Positions 16,430 to 25,541 of a stretch of 64,000 nucleotides of DNA are shown here, one piece after another. This DNA is from Streptomyces sp. ICBB 8177. GTDB lineage: Bacteria; Actinomycetota; Actinomycetes; Streptomycetales; Streptomycetaceae. The stretch's first letter is position 1. Each line of letters starts with the position of its first letter. The stretch covers positions 995,620 to 1,059,619 of the forward strand of contig NZ_NSKH01000023.1 of NCBI RefSeq assembly GCF_003144095.1. Reading direction: 5' to 3'. A program made the translations under genes and the position numbers. The notes beneath the pieces were generated by a model. The model worked only from the letters and a program-made list of their open reading frames with translations. It did not search any database and was not told where the DNA came from.

Positions 16430-19264
16430 ATGACCGACGAGATCTCACCAGCCGAGCGCTACGCCGCCGCCCGGCGCCGCGCGGCCGAGCAGGCCACCGC
16501 CTTCGGCTCCTTCCGCGAGATGTACGACTTCGACCTGGACCCGTTCCAGATCGAGGCCTGCCAGGAGATGGAGGCGGGCAAGGGCGTGCTGGTGGCGGCG
16601 CCCACCGGCTCCGGCAAGACCATCGTGGGCGAGTTCGCGGTCCACCTCGCGCTGCGCGAGGGCCGCAAGTGCTTCTACACCACGCCCATCAAGGCCCTGT
16701 CCAACCAGAAGTACGCGGACCTGGCCCGCCGCTACGGCCCCGAGCGGGTCGGCCTGCTCACCGGCGACAACAGCGTCAACTCCGAGGCGCCCGTGGTGGT
16801 GATGACCACCGAGGTGCTGCGCAACATGCTCTACGCGGGCTCGCAGACCCTCGACGGCCTCGGCTACGTCGTCATGGACGAGGTGCACTACCTCTCCGAC
16901 CGCTTCCGAGGGGCGGTCTGGGAGGAGGTCATCATCCACCTCCCCGAGTCGGTCACCCTCGTGTCGCTGTCGGCCACGGTCTCCAACGCCGAGGAGTTCG
17001 GCGACTGGCTGGACACCGTGCGCGGCGACACCGCCGTGATCGTCTCCGAGCACCGCCCGGTCCCACTGTGGCAGCACGTGCTGGCGGGCCGCCGGATGTA
17101 CGACCTGTTCGAGGAGAAGGACGGCGCCGGCCCCGGCGGCCGCCTGGAGGTCAACCCCGACCTGGTACGGCTCGCGCGGATGGAGAACACCCGCACCTTC
17201 AACCCGCGCGACCGCCGCCGCCGGGGCTACGAGGCGGACCGCGAACGCGACCGCCGCCAGCGCAGCCGCATCTGGACGCCCGGCCGCCCCGAGGTCGTCG
17301 AACGGCTGGACGCCGAGGGCCTGTTGCCCGCCATCACGTTCATCTTCAGCCGCGCCGGCTGCGAGTCGGCCGTCCAGCAGTGCCTGTACGCGGGACTGCG
17401 GCTCAACGACGAGGAGGCGAGGGCGAAGGTCCGCGCCATCGTCGAGGAGCTCACCGCCGCCATCCCCGACGAGGACCTCAACGTCCTGGGCTACTTCGAG
17501 TGGCTGGAGGGCCTGGAGCGCGGCATCGCGGCGCACCACGCGGGCATGCTGCCGACCTTCAAGGAGGTCGTCGAGGAACTCTTCGTACGGGGCCTGGTCA
17601 AGGCGGTCTTCGCCACCGAGACGCTGGCCCTGGGCATCAACATGCCCGCGCGCTCGGTGGTGCTGGAGAAACTCGTCAAGTGGAACGGCGAGACGCACGC
17701 CGACATCACCCCTGGCGAGTACACCCAGCTGACCGGCCGGGCCGGCCGCCGGGGCATCGACGTCGAGGGGCACGCCGTGGTGCTGTGGCAGCGCGGCATG
17801 GACCCGGGGGCGCTCGCCGGCCTCGCCGGGACCCGCACCTATCCGCTGCGCTCCTCCTTCAAGCCCTCGTACAACATGGCCGTCAACCTCGTAGGCCAGT
17901 TCGGGCGGCACCGCTCGCGGGAGCTGCTGGAGACCTCCTTCGCCCAGTTCCAGGCGGACCGCTCGGTGGTCGGCATCTCCCGCCAGGTGCAGCGCAACGA
18001 GGAGGGCCTGGCGGGCTACCGGCGGGGCATGACCTGCCACCTGGGCGACTTCGAGGAGTACGCCCGGCTGCGCAGGGAGCTGAAGGACCGCGAGGCGGAG
18101 CTGTCGCGGCAGGGCGCCGCGCACCGCAGGGCGGCCGCCGCCGAGGCGCTGGAGAAGCTGCGTCCCGGCGACATCATCCACGTGCCCGCGGGACGCTTCG
18201 CGGGGCTGGCGCTGGTGCTGGACCCGGGCGTGCCCGCCGGACGCAGCCCGGGCCGCTCCCGGCAGCGCCCCGGCTACCACGACTTCGACGACAGCCCCCG
18301 CCCGCTGGTGCTCACCGCCGAACGCCAGGTCAAGCGGCTGGCGCCGACGGACTTCCCCGTCCCGGTGGAGGCGCTGGAGCGGATGCGCATCCCCAAGTCG
18401 TTCAACGCGCGCAGCCCGCAGTCGCGGCGCGACCTGGCCTCCGCGATGCGCTCCAAGGCCGGCTCGGCGGGCGTCCACGCGCCCCGGCGCCGCAAGGACC
18501 GTTCCGCGGCGGCCGACGACACCGAGATCGCCCGGCTGCGCACCGAGATCCGGGCCCACCCGTGCCACGGCTGCGACGAGCGCGAGGACCACGCCCGCTG
18601 GGCCGAGCGCTACCACCGGCTCCAGCGCGACACACGGCAGTTGGAGCGCCGCATCGAGGGACGCACCAACACCATCGCCCGCACTTTCGACCGCATCTGC
18701 GCGCTGCTGACCGAACTCGGCTATCTGGAGGGCGACACCGTCACCGGCGACGGGCGGCGGCTGTCGCGGCTGTACGGCGAACTGGACCTGCTGGCCAGCG
18801 AGTGCCTGCGCGACGGCGTCTGGGAGAACCTGGGCCCGGCCGAACTGGCCGCCTGCGCCTCGGCGTTGGTCTACGAGGCCCGTGCGGCCGACGACGCGAT
18901 GCCACCGAAGGTGCCGGGCGGCGCGGCGCGGGAGGCACTGGGCGAGATGGTACGCATCTGGTCCCGCCTGGACGACCTGGAGGAGCGGCACAAGATCAAC
19001 CAGACCGAGGGCGTCGGCCAGCGCGAGCCGGATCTCGGCTTCGCCTGGATCGCCCACCAGTGGGCCTCCGGCAAGGGACTGGACGCGGTGCTGCGCGAGG
19101 CGGACATGCCCGCCGGGGACTTCGTGCGCTGGACCAAGCAACTGATCGACGTGCTGGGCCAGATCGCCGAGGCGGCGCCGCAGGACAGCACCGTGCGGCG
19201 CACGGCCCGCAAGGCGGTGGACGGGTTGCTGCGCGGGGTGGTCGCGTACTCCTCGCTGGGGTGA
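16430..19264 (+). CDS. helY: DEVH-box RNA/DNA helicase (HelY/Mtr4-like)
   Basis: Superfamily 2 Ski2-like ATP-dependent helicase of 944 residues. Walker A APTGSGKT lies at 57-64. Motif II is DEVH in VVMDEVHYLSDRFRG, motif III is SATVSN, and motif VI is QLTGRAGRRG. The C-terminal part carries an arch-like and helical region. The gene order pafBC-tatC-helicase matches M. tuberculosis helY. Its role is probably in RNA processing or DNA repair; the substrate is not known. The ATG start lies 77 bp after tatC with no strong terminator between, so it may be read from the same promoter; TAGGCT at about 16412 could be an extra -10. Confidence 0.92.
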   Translation: MTDEISPAERYAAARRRAAEQATAFGSFREMYDFDLDPFQIEACQEMEAGKGVLVAAPTGSGKTIVGEFAVHLALREGRKCFYTTPIKALSNQKYADLARRYGPERVGLLTGDNSVNSEAPVVVMTTEVLRNMLYAGSQTLDGLGYVVMDEVHYLSDRFRGAVWEEVIIHLPESVTLVSLSATVSNAEEFGDWLDTVRGDTAVIVSEHRPVPLWQHVLAGRRMYDLFEEKDGAGPGGRLEVNPDLVRLARMENTRTFNPRDRRRRGYEADRERDRRQRSRIWTPGRPEVVERLDAEGLLPAITFIFSRAGCESAVQQCLYAGLRLNDEEARAKVRAIVEELTAAIPDEDLNVLGYFEWLEGLERGIAAHHAGMLPTFKEVVEELFVRGLVKAVFATETLALGINMPARSVVLEKLVKWNGETHADITPGEYTQLTGRAGRRGIDVEGHAVVLWQRGMDPGALAGLAGTRTYPLRSSFKPSYNMAVNLVGQFGRHRSRELLETSFAQFQADRSVVGISRQVQRNEEGLAGYRRGMTCHLGDFEEYARLRRELKDREAELSRQGAAHRRAAAAEALEKLRPGDIIHVPAGRFAGLALVLDPGVPAGRSPGRSRQRPGYHDFDDSPRPLVLTAERQVKRLAPTDFPVPVEALERMRIPKSFNARSPQSRRDLASAMRSKAGSAGVHAPRRRKDRSAAADDTEIARLRTEIRAHPCHGCDEREDHARWAERYHRLQRDTRQLERRIEGRTNTIARTFDRICALLTELGYLEGDTVTGDGRRLSRLYGELDLLASECLRDGVWENLGPAELAACASALVYEARAADDAMPPKVPGGAAREALGEMVRIWSRLDDLEERHKINQTEGVGQREPDLGFAWIAHQWASGKGLDAVLREADMPAGDFVRWTKQLIDVLGQIAEAAPQDSTVRRTARKAVDGLLRGVVAYSSLG

Positions 19265-19318
19265 GGTGGCGGTCGCCCGGGGCCGCCGCCTTGGCCGCCG
19301 CGTCCCGGGGCGCGCCCC

Positions 19319-20266
19319 TCAGCGCCGGTCCGCCGCCACCGCCGCGCCGTCCAGCCGCAGGGCCAGCGCGGTCAGCTCGGGGGTGCGCAGGACGCGCCCC
19401 GGGCTGCCGGGCAGCGGTACGTGCAGGTGGTGCGTCCAGCGGGCCGGGATCGCGGCGAGGCCGTACACCGCCCCGGCCAGCCCGCCGGTGACCGCCGCCA
19501 CGGTGTCGGTGTCGCCGCCCAGGTCGACCGCCGCGCCGAGGGCCGCCTCGAAGGACGTGGTGGTGCGCAGTGCCCAGACGGCCGAGCCGAGGCAGGGCCA
19601 CACGGCGCCGTTGAACTCGGTGGCCCGCGACGGATGCCAGTCGGGCCCGAGCACCCAGGCCCAGCGTTCGCGGTGCGCCGGGTCGACGGCGTCCAGCGCG
19701 TCCGCGAGCCCGGCGCAGGGGTCCTCGCCGTCCAGCGCGATGCGCAGCAACTCGTGGTAGAGCGCCGAGCCCTCCCACGCGGACGGGTCGCCGTGGGTGA
19801 GGGCGGCGAGCGCGCGGGCCGCCTCCATGGTGGCCTGCCGGCCCAGCGCCGCGTGGTAGACCGCCGAGGTGGTCGCCCGCATGAGGGCGCCGTTGCCCGC
19901 GGCGCGGCGGTGGGTGCCGTAGTACCGGGCCGCCGCCAGGTCCCATGGCTCGCCCGAGGTCAGCACGGCCTCCGTCTGGAGCCCCATGTCCTTGGGTTCC
20001 GCGGCGGCCCAGCGCTGGAAACGCGAGAAGACGTCGGCCGGGTCGAAGCCGCCGCGCTCCAGCAGGGACTCGGCGACCAGCACGGCCATCTGGGTGTCGT
20101 CCGTCGCCTCGCCCGCCTCCCAGCCGCCGCCCGCGCACATCATTCCGGCGCCGTCGGGGAAGCGCGCCCGGTACGCTCCGGGCGGGCCGAACTCGAAGGG
20201 TGCGCCCAGCGCGTCTCCGGTCGCGGATCCCACGACCGCCCCGGCCACCCGATCCTCACGTCGCAT
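19319..20266 (-). CDS. ADP-ribosylglycohydrolase (DraG/ARH family)
   Basis: A 315-residue dinuclear-Mg enzyme expected to remove ADP-ribose from proteins or related substrates in the cytoplasm. The metal-binding motifs are in place: GDALGAPFE near the N-terminus, EATDDTQM, and DLGGDTDTVAAVTGGLAGA near the C-terminus, so it is likely active. ATG 20266 was chosen; an earlier in-frame start would add a Pro/Arg-rich stretch without conservation, and the ribosome binding site is weak either way. It converges on the helicase gene with 54 bp between stops. No ADP-ribosyltransferase partner is seen nearby. Confidence 0.85.
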   Translation of the reverse strand: MRREDRVAGAVVGSATGDALGAPFEFGPPGAYRARFPDGAGMMCAGGGWEAGEATDDTQMAVLVAESLLERGGFDPADVFSRFQRWAAAEPKDMGLQTEAVLTSGEPWDLAAARYYGTHRRAAGNGALMRATTSAVYHAALGRQATMEAARALAALTHGDPSAWEGSALYHELLRIALDGEDPCAGLADALDAVDPAHRERWAWVLGPDWHPSRATEFNGAVWPCLGSAVWALRTTTSFEAALGAAVDLGGDTDTVAAVTGGLAGAVYGLAAIPARWTHHLHVPLPGSPGRVLRTPELTALALRLDGAAVAADRR

Positions 20267-20343
20267 GCCGGCGACGCTATCGGTCACCGCGCCCGGTGCC
20301 GCCGCCACGCGCCGGATCCGCGAGTGAGCGTCTGGCAAAACCG

Positions 20344-20380
20344 CGAACGGCCGGGGTCCGCGGTGAACACCGGCCGTTCG
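20344..20380 (-). terminator. Intrinsic terminator after siderophore-interacting gene
   Basis: A perfect 11-bp stem (20344-20354 with 20370-20380). Read on the minus strand it is followed by CGGTTTTG, giving a short U-run. Confidence 0.7.
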
Positions 20381-20440
20381 TGGTCGGAACGACGGCTCGT
20401 CAGGTGACGGGGCGCCGGGGCATCGCCCCGTATGGGTGGG

Positions 20441-21292
20441 TCAGGAAGCGGCGCCGCCCTCCTGCTCGGACTCCACCTGGCGGTTCCAGTCGGACTTCGA
20501 CGCCTGCCAGCCGTCCTCGTCGGCGCCGGTGCGCCAGTAACCCGAGACCGACAGCCGCTCACGCTCGATCCCGCGCTCCACGCGCAGGTAGCGGCGCAGC
20601 TCCTTGACGAAATTAGCCTCGCCGTGCACGAAGACGTGCGGTGTCCCGGCGGGGAAGGGCAGCGCCCGCACGGCCGCCACCAGCGCCTCGCCGACCGGGC
20701 GGTCGCCGCGGTGCAGCCAGGTGATCCGGACGCCGGGCGGGGCCTGGAGCTTCTGCTCCTCCCGCTCGTCGGCGACCTCGACGAAGACGTGCGCCACCGC
20801 GTCCCCTTCGAGTGCGAGCCGCTCGATCGCCGCGGCGATCGCGGGCAGCGCGCTCTCGTCACCCGCGAGCAGGTGCCAGACGGCTGCCGGGTCCGGGGCG
20901 TAGGCGCCGCCGGGGCCGGTGAACAGCAGCTGGTCGCCGGGCCGCGCGTTCGCCGCCCACGGGCCCGCGATGCCCTCGTCGCCGTGGTGCACGAAGTCGA
21001 CGGTCAGCTCGCCGGCGTCCGGGTCCCAGTGCCGCACGGTGTAGGTGCGGGTGCGGGGCCACCGCTCGCGCGGCAGTTCCTCGCGGATCCGCCGCAGGTC
21101 GAACGGCTCCGGGAGGGCGGTGCCGTCCTGCGGGAAGACCAGCTTGACGTAGTGGTCGGTGTACGTGCCCGCGGTGAAGCCGTCGAGGTCGCCTCCGAGC
21201 ACCACCCTGATCATGTGCGGGGTCAACCGCTCGGTGCGCAGGACGCTCCCCCGGAAGACCGGACGCGACCTGCGCTGCGGGGCCTCAGCCAT
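20441..21292 (-). CDS. Siderophore-interacting protein (NADPH-dependent ferric-siderophore reductase)
   Basis: Cytoplasmic flavin reductase of 283 residues that releases iron from imported ferric siderophores. The FAD-binding motif RTYTVRHWD (about 83-91) is followed by DFVHHGDEGIAGPWA, both hallmarks of the SIP/ViuB family. The C-terminus carries the family-specific SVSGYWRTGADEDGW. ATG 21292 is chosen because AGGGAG lies five bases upstream; an in-frame GTG two codons earlier overlaps that site. A near-perfect iron box sits 32 bases upstream, so it should be repressed by DmdR1/IdeR when iron is plentiful. No siderophore biosynthesis genes are adjacent. Confidence 0.93.
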   Translation of the reverse strand: MAEAPQRRSRPVFRGSVLRTERLTPHMIRVVLGGDLDGFTAGTYTDHYVKLVFPQDGTALPEPFDLRRIREELPRERWPRTRTYTVRHWDPDAGELTVDFVHHGDEGIAGPWAANARPGDQLLFTGPGGAYAPDPAAVWHLLAGDESALPAIAAAIERLALEGDAVAHVFVEVADEREEQKLQAPPGVRITWLHRGDRPVGEALVAAVRALPFPAGTPHVFVHGEANFVKELRRYLRVERGIERERLSVSGYWRTGADEDGWQASKSDWNRQVESEQEGGAAS

Positions 21293-21321
21293 ACACACTC
21301 CCTGATCACACGAAGTCTATG

Positions 21322-21340
21322 AGTTAGGCAAGCCTAACCT
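21322..21340. promoter_or_regulatory. Iron box (DmdR1/IdeR operator)
   Basis: AGTTAGGCAAGCCTAACCT, with a core dyad TTAGGC-AA-GCCTAA at 21324-21337. It closely matches the known actinobacterial iron box TTAGGTTAGGCTAACCTAA and lies just upstream of the siderophore-interacting gene. Confidence 0.85.
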
Positions 21341-21405
21341 CATATCCCGCCGCGCGGAAGGGTTTTTCGCCGCAATCGATATATCGGCGACGTATCAAAT
21401 GTCTA

Positions 21406-22347
21406 TCATACGTGGGCGTTGGCGTGTGCGTTGGCCAAAGCTTCAATGGTGCGGCGGAGCGAGCCGCCCAGGCCCCAGCGGCCCGACAGCTTCTCCAGGG
21501 CTGCCGGGTCGGCCGGCCCGCTCGGCAGCGCCGGATCGAGCTCCGGCAGCGGAACGTCCCGGGCCACCCTGACGACCTTCGGCGCCACCGCCAGATACGC
21601 GGACGCCTCCAGTAGGCGCTTGCGCTGCGCCGGGGTCAGTCCGGACGCCGGATCGGCCGCCGCGGCCTGGATCCCGGCCAGGTCGCCGTACCGCGCCAGC
21701 AGCTTCGCCGCCGTCTTCTCGCCGATCCCCGGCACGCCCGGCAGTCCGTCGCTGGGGTCGCCGCGCAGCAGGGCCAGGTCGGCGTAGCCCGAGCCGTCCA
21801 CACCGTACTTCTCGCGCAGGGCCGCCTCGTCGGTGACGTTCAGCGTGCCGACGCCCTTGACCGGGTACAGCACACGCACCCCGCGGGTGTCGTCCACCAA
21901 CTGGTAGAGGTCGCGGTCGCCGGTGACGATGTCCACCGGGCCCCGGGCGCGCTCGGTGAGGGTGCCGATGACGTCGTCCGCCTCGTAGCCCGGGACGCCG
22001 ACGCGGGCGACGCCCAGCGCGTCGAGGACGGCCTCGATCACCGGCACCTGCGGCGACAGCGTGTCCGGCACCTCCTCCACGTCGGACCCCGCCGGGACCT
22101 CCTCGGCCACCCGGTGCGCCTTGTAGGAGGGGATCAGCTCGACCCGCCACCGCGGGCGCCAGTCCGCGTCCATGCACGCCACCAGCTCGCCGGGGGAGTG
22201 GTCGTCGACGAGCCGGGTGATGAAGTCCAGCAGCCCGCGCACGGCGTTCACCGGTGTCCCGTCGGGCGCCTTCACGGACTCGGGGACGCCGAAGTAGGCC
22301 CGGAAGTAGAGGCTGGCGGTGTCGAGCAGCATCAGACGTGAGGTCAT
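21406..22347 (-). CDS. 5'-3' exonuclease (PolA N-terminal-domain-like)
   Basis: A stand-alone FEN/5' nuclease of 313 residues related to the exonuclease domain of DNA polymerase I. The metal-binding Asp motifs are present: MLLDTASLYFRAYFG at the start, GYEADDVIGT and VTGDRDLYQLVDD. The helix-3-turn-helix DNA-binding segment PGVPGIGEKTAAKLLARYG follows. It should process flaps or RNA primers, or take part in repair; streptomycetes usually also carry a full PolA elsewhere. The ATG start at 22347 lacks a strong ribosome binding site. It is divergent from the glycine-betaine transporter genes. Confidence 0.93.
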   Translation of the reverse strand: MTSRLMLLDTASLYFRAYFGVPESVKAPDGTPVNAVRGLLDFITRLVDDHSPGELVACMDADWRPRWRVELIPSYKAHRVAEEVPAGSDVEEVPDTLSPQVPVIEAVLDALGVARVGVPGYEADDVIGTLTERARGPVDIVTGDRDLYQLVDDTRGVRVLYPVKGVGTLNVTDEAALREKYGVDGSGYADLALLRGDPSDGLPGVPGIGEKTAAKLLARYGDLAGIQAAAADPASGLTPAQRKRLLEASAYLAVAPKVVRVARDVPLPELDPALPSGPADPAALEKLSGRWGLGGSLRRTIEALANAHANAHV

Positions 22348-22641
22348 GCGGGCGATGATGCCCTACCGGCGGCGCGACCCGGAGGCGGCGAGGGATGGCG
22401 TGCCGAAGGGGGCGAAACGGGCGGCTGACTGTCGGCGCGCCACCCGGTCCGGCCGTCTCCTGCCGGACTCCGCCGTTCACCGTCGGGCTCTCCGGTCGTA
22501 AAGCGGTCATACACCCTCGTACCACCCTCGTTTCCTGTGACCCGCACCACTCTTTGTTTGGTCGGTACAACCTTGGGCAGCGGCTCGGGCTGGAGCGGCC
22601 CGGGTGCATCGGGCCGCCTTCGTTCGACCCGAGAGGTACGT
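22348..22641 (+). promoter_or_regulatory. Leader/promoter region of the betaine ABC transporter
   Basis: A non-coding 294-bp divergent region. Just upstream of the transporter start there is an 8-bp stem (22595-22602 with 22610-22617, loop GGTGCAT). CTCGGG at 22584-22589 could also pair with CCCGAG at 22628-22633, which would bury part of the GAGAGG ribosome binding site (22631-22636). No recognised riboswitch class could be assigned by eye. Confidence 0.35.
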
Positions 22642-23718
22642 GTGTCCACCCTTCAAGCCGACCACTTGTTCAAGGTCTTCGGGAGACATCCCGAGGACGC
22701 GGTGCGCGAGCTCCAGCACGGGGCGGAGCGTGACGCGCTGCGCGACGGCGGGACCACCGCCGCCGTGATCGACGCGTCGTTCACCGTCGAGCCCGGCGAG
22801 ATCTTCGTGGTCATGGGTCTCTCCGGTTCCGGCAAGTCCACGCTGCTGCGCATGCTCAACGGACTGCTGGAACCGACCACCGGGCGCGTGCTGTTCGACG
22901 GCCAGGACCTGACCGCGCTCGACCCGCGCGAACTGCGCCGGGTCCGCTCCCGCGAGATCAGCATGGTCTTCCAGCACTTCGCCCTCTTCCCGCACCGCAG
23001 CGTGCTGGAGAACGCCGCGTACGGGCTCCAGGTCCAGGGCGTCGAGCGCGCCGAGCGGCTGCGCCGCGCCACCGAGGCGCTGCGGCTCGTCGGGCTCGAC
23101 GGCTGGGAGAAGTCCTGGCCCGACGAGCTGTCCGGCGGCATGCAGCAGCGCGTGGGCCTGGCCAGGGCGCTGGCCACCGACGCCAAGCTGCTGCTGATGG
23201 ACGAGTCGTTCAGCGCGCTGGACCCGCTGATCCGCCGCGACATGCAGGATCAGCTGCTCGAACTCCAGCGCACCCTGCGCAAGACCATCGTCTTCATCAC
23301 CCACGACCTCAACGAGGCCATGCGGCTCGGCGACCGCATCGCCGTGATGCGCGACGGCCGGATCACCCAGATCGGCACCGCCGAGCAGATCGTCACCGAA
23401 CCCGCCAACGACTACGTGGCCTCGTTCGTCAAGGACGTCGACCGCTCCCGGGTCCTGACCGCCGCCTCCGCCATGGTGGAGCCGAACCGCCCGGACGCCG
23501 GCGCGTGCGGCTGCGAGGGCGTGACCCCGCGCACCCCGCTGGCCGACCTGCTCGCGGTGAGCGCCCGGGTGCCGCACCCGGTCGCCGTGCGCGACGAGGC
23601 CGGGGCGCTGCTCGGCGTGGTGCCCCGGCAGCGGCTTCTGACCCTGCTCGGCGACCACGAGGGCGGTCCGCTGCCCTGCGACGCCGCTCTCGCGGACAAG
23701 GAGGTGGCCGGTGCCTAG
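22642..23718 (+). CDS. Glycine betaine/proline ABC transporter ATP-binding subunit (OpuAA/ProV)
   Basis: ATPase that drives osmoprotectant import, 358 residues. Walker A GLSGSGKST, the signature LSGGMQQRVGLARAL, Walker B LLLMDESFSALD and the switch His in FITHDLNEAM are present. The N-terminal segment HLFKVFGRHPEDAV is specific to the OpuA/ProV group. After the ATPase comes a C-terminal extension with a CBS-like remnant (about 290-350), shorter than the paired CBS domains that sense ionic strength in OpuA; it contains a CGCEG motif. The GTG start at 22642 follows GAGAGG. It overlaps the permease gene by 8 bp, indicating translational coupling. Confidence 0.92.
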   Translation: MSTLQADHLFKVFGRHPEDAVRELQHGAERDALRDGGTTAAVIDASFTVEPGEIFVVMGLSGSGKSTLLRMLNGLLEPTTGRVLFDGQDLTALDPRELRRVRSREISMVFQHFALFPHRSVLENAAYGLQVQGVERAERLRRATEALRLVGLDGWEKSWPDELSGGMQQRVGLARALATDAKLLLMDESFSALDPLIRRDMQDQLLELQRTLRKTIVFITHDLNEAMRLGDRIAVMRDGRITQIGTAEQIVTEPANDYVASFVKDVDRSRVLTAASAMVEPNRPDAGACGCEGVTPRTPLADLLAVSARVPHPVAVRDEAGALLGVVPRQRLLTLLGDHEGGPLPCDAALADKEVAGA

Positions 23719-25531
23719 GCTGCGTCTCGGTGACTGGGTGAACAACGCCGTCACCTTCCTCACCCACCACTTCGCCTGGCTCTTCGACGCCGTCAGCAGC
23801 GTCGTGTCCGGCATGTACGACGGCGTCAACGCGGTGCTGTCGGCGCCCTCGCCGCTGCTGATGGCCGGGATCCTGGCCGTGCTGGCGTTCTGGCTGCGCG
23901 GCCTGACCGCCGCCGTGCTGGCGTTCCTGGGGTTCGCGCTGGTGGACTCCGTGCAGCAGTGGGGCGCGGCGATGCAGTCGCTGTCCCTGGTCCTGGTCGC
24001 GACCGTGATCACCATCGTGATCGCCGTCCCCGTAGGCATCGCCGCCGCCCGCCGCAAGGGCGTGTCCGCCGCGGTGCGCCCGGTGCTGGACTTCATGCAG
24101 ACGATGCCCGCGTTCGTCTACCTCATCCCCGGCATCATCTTCTTCGGCCTGGGCACCGTCCCCGGCGTCATCGCCACCATCGTCTTCGCCATGCCGCCCG
24201 GCGTGCGCATGACCGAACTGGGCATCCGCCAGGTCGACGGCGAACTCGTCGAGGCCGCCGAGGCGTTCGGCACGACCCCGCGCGACACCCTGCTGCGCGT
24301 CCAGCTCCCGCTGGCCCTGCCGACCATCATGGCGGGCGTCAACCAGGTCATCATGCTCGCCCTGTCCATGGTCGTCATCGCGGGCATGGTCGGCGCCGGC
24401 GGCCTCGGAGCCCAGGTCTTCACCGCGATCAGCCAGGTCAACGTCGGCCTGGGCTTCGAAGGCGGCATCTGCGTCGTCATCCTGGCGATGTACCTGGACC
24501 GGATGACCGGCGCCCTCGGCAGCCGGGTCTCGCCGGTCGGCCGCCGCGCCCTGGCCAAGGCCGCCGCCGCGTCGCCGCGCGCCTCGCGGGTGCTGCGCTA
24601 CCGGCCCAGCACCGCCGTGGCCACCGTGGGCGTCGTCGTCCTCGCGCTGGTCGCGGGCGGCGTGGGGATCTGGGGCGGCAACGGCGACGGCGCCCCCAAG
24701 GTCTCCGCCGCCGACAACGTCGGCAAGGGAAAGACGGTCAACCTGGGCTACATCTCCTGGGACGAGGGCATCGCCTCCACCTTCCTGTGGAAGGAGATCC
24801 TGGAGGAGCGCGGCTACAAGGTGAACGCCAAGACCTACGACGTCGGCGCGCTCTACACCGGCATGGCCGACGGCAACGTCGACTTCCAGACCGACTCCTG
24901 GCTGCCCACCACGCACGCCCAGTACTGGAAGAAGTACGGCAAGGACCTCACCGACCTCGGCTCCTGGTACGGCCCGACCTCCGAGGAGATCTCGGTGCCG
25001 TCCTACGTCAAGGACGTCCACTCGCTGGCCGACCTCAAGGGCAAGGCGTCCGAGTTCAACGGCCAGATCATCGGCATCGAGCCGGGCGCGGGCGAGATGA
25101 GCATCATCAAGGACAAGGTGATGCCCGCCTACGGCCTCGACAAGGAGTACACCCTCACCACCGGCTCCACCCCCGGCATGCTCGCCGAACTCCAGCGGGA
25201 CTACGCGCAGAAGAAGCCGGTGGCCGTCGTGCTGTGGTCGCCGCACTGGGCGTACGACAAGTACAGCCTGACCAAGCTGAAGGACCCGATGGGCGCGTTC
25301 GGCAGCGGTGACCACATCCACAGCCTGGGGTCCAGGGACTTCCCGTCGAAGTTCCCCGCCGTCGCCGGGTGGCTGAAGAACTTCCACCTGAGCGAGAAGG
25401 ACCTGACCAGCCTGGAGGCGTCCATCCAGGACGCGGGCCAGGGCAACGAGCAGCAGGGCGTGCGCGACTGGCTGAAGAAGCACCCCGGCCTGGTCGACAA
25501 GCTGGCACCGGTCGGCGGCAAGTCCGCCTGA
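23711..25531 (+). CDS. Glycine betaine ABC transporter permease fused to substrate-binding domain (OpuABC type)
   Basis: A 606-residue fusion. Residues about 1-275 are the permease, with six or seven helices and the EAA loop EAAEAFGTTPRDTLLRVQLP. A further helix (about 305-325, VATVGVVVLALVAGGVGIWG) tethers a QAT-family binding domain (about 340-600) on the outside. That domain shows GYISWDEGIASTFLWKEIL, DSWLPTTHAQYW and LWSPHWAYDKY, with the Trp residues that cage quaternary ammonium ligands. The same fusion is known in lactococcal OpuA. The GTG start lies inside the end of the ATPase gene. Two tandem hairpins follow the stop. Confidence 0.93.
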   Translation: MPRLRLGDWVNNAVTFLTHHFAWLFDAVSSVVSGMYDGVNAVLSAPSPLLMAGILAVLAFWLRGLTAAVLAFLGFALVDSVQQWGAAMQSLSLVLVATVITIVIAVPVGIAAARRKGVSAAVRPVLDFMQTMPAFVYLIPGIIFFGLGTVPGVIATIVFAMPPGVRMTELGIRQVDGELVEAAEAFGTTPRDTLLRVQLPLALPTIMAGVNQVIMLALSMVVIAGMVGAGGLGAQVFTAISQVNVGLGFEGGICVVILAMYLDRMTGALGSRVSPVGRRALAKAAAASPRASRVLRYRPSTAVATVGVVVLALVAGGVGIWGGNGDGAPKVSAADNVGKGKTVNLGYISWDEGIASTFLWKEILEERGYKVNAKTYDVGALYTGMADGNVDFQTDSWLPTTHAQYWKKYGKDLTDLGSWYGPTSEEISVPSYVKDVHSLADLKGKASEFNGQIIGIEPGAGEMSIIKDKVMPAYGLDKEYTLTTGSTPGMLAELQRDYAQKKPVAVVLWSPHWAYDKYSLTKLKDPMGAFGSGDHIHSLGSRDFPSKFPAVAGWLKNFHLSEKDLTSLEASIQDAGQGNEQQGVRDWLKKHPGLVDKLAPVGGKSA

Positions 25532-25541
25532 CCGTCGGCCG

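Noticed and set aside
22348..22641. A c-di-AMP (ydaO-type) riboswitch before the betaine importer
   Set aside because: Only short hairpins are seen; the conserved ydaO core could not be recognised by eye.
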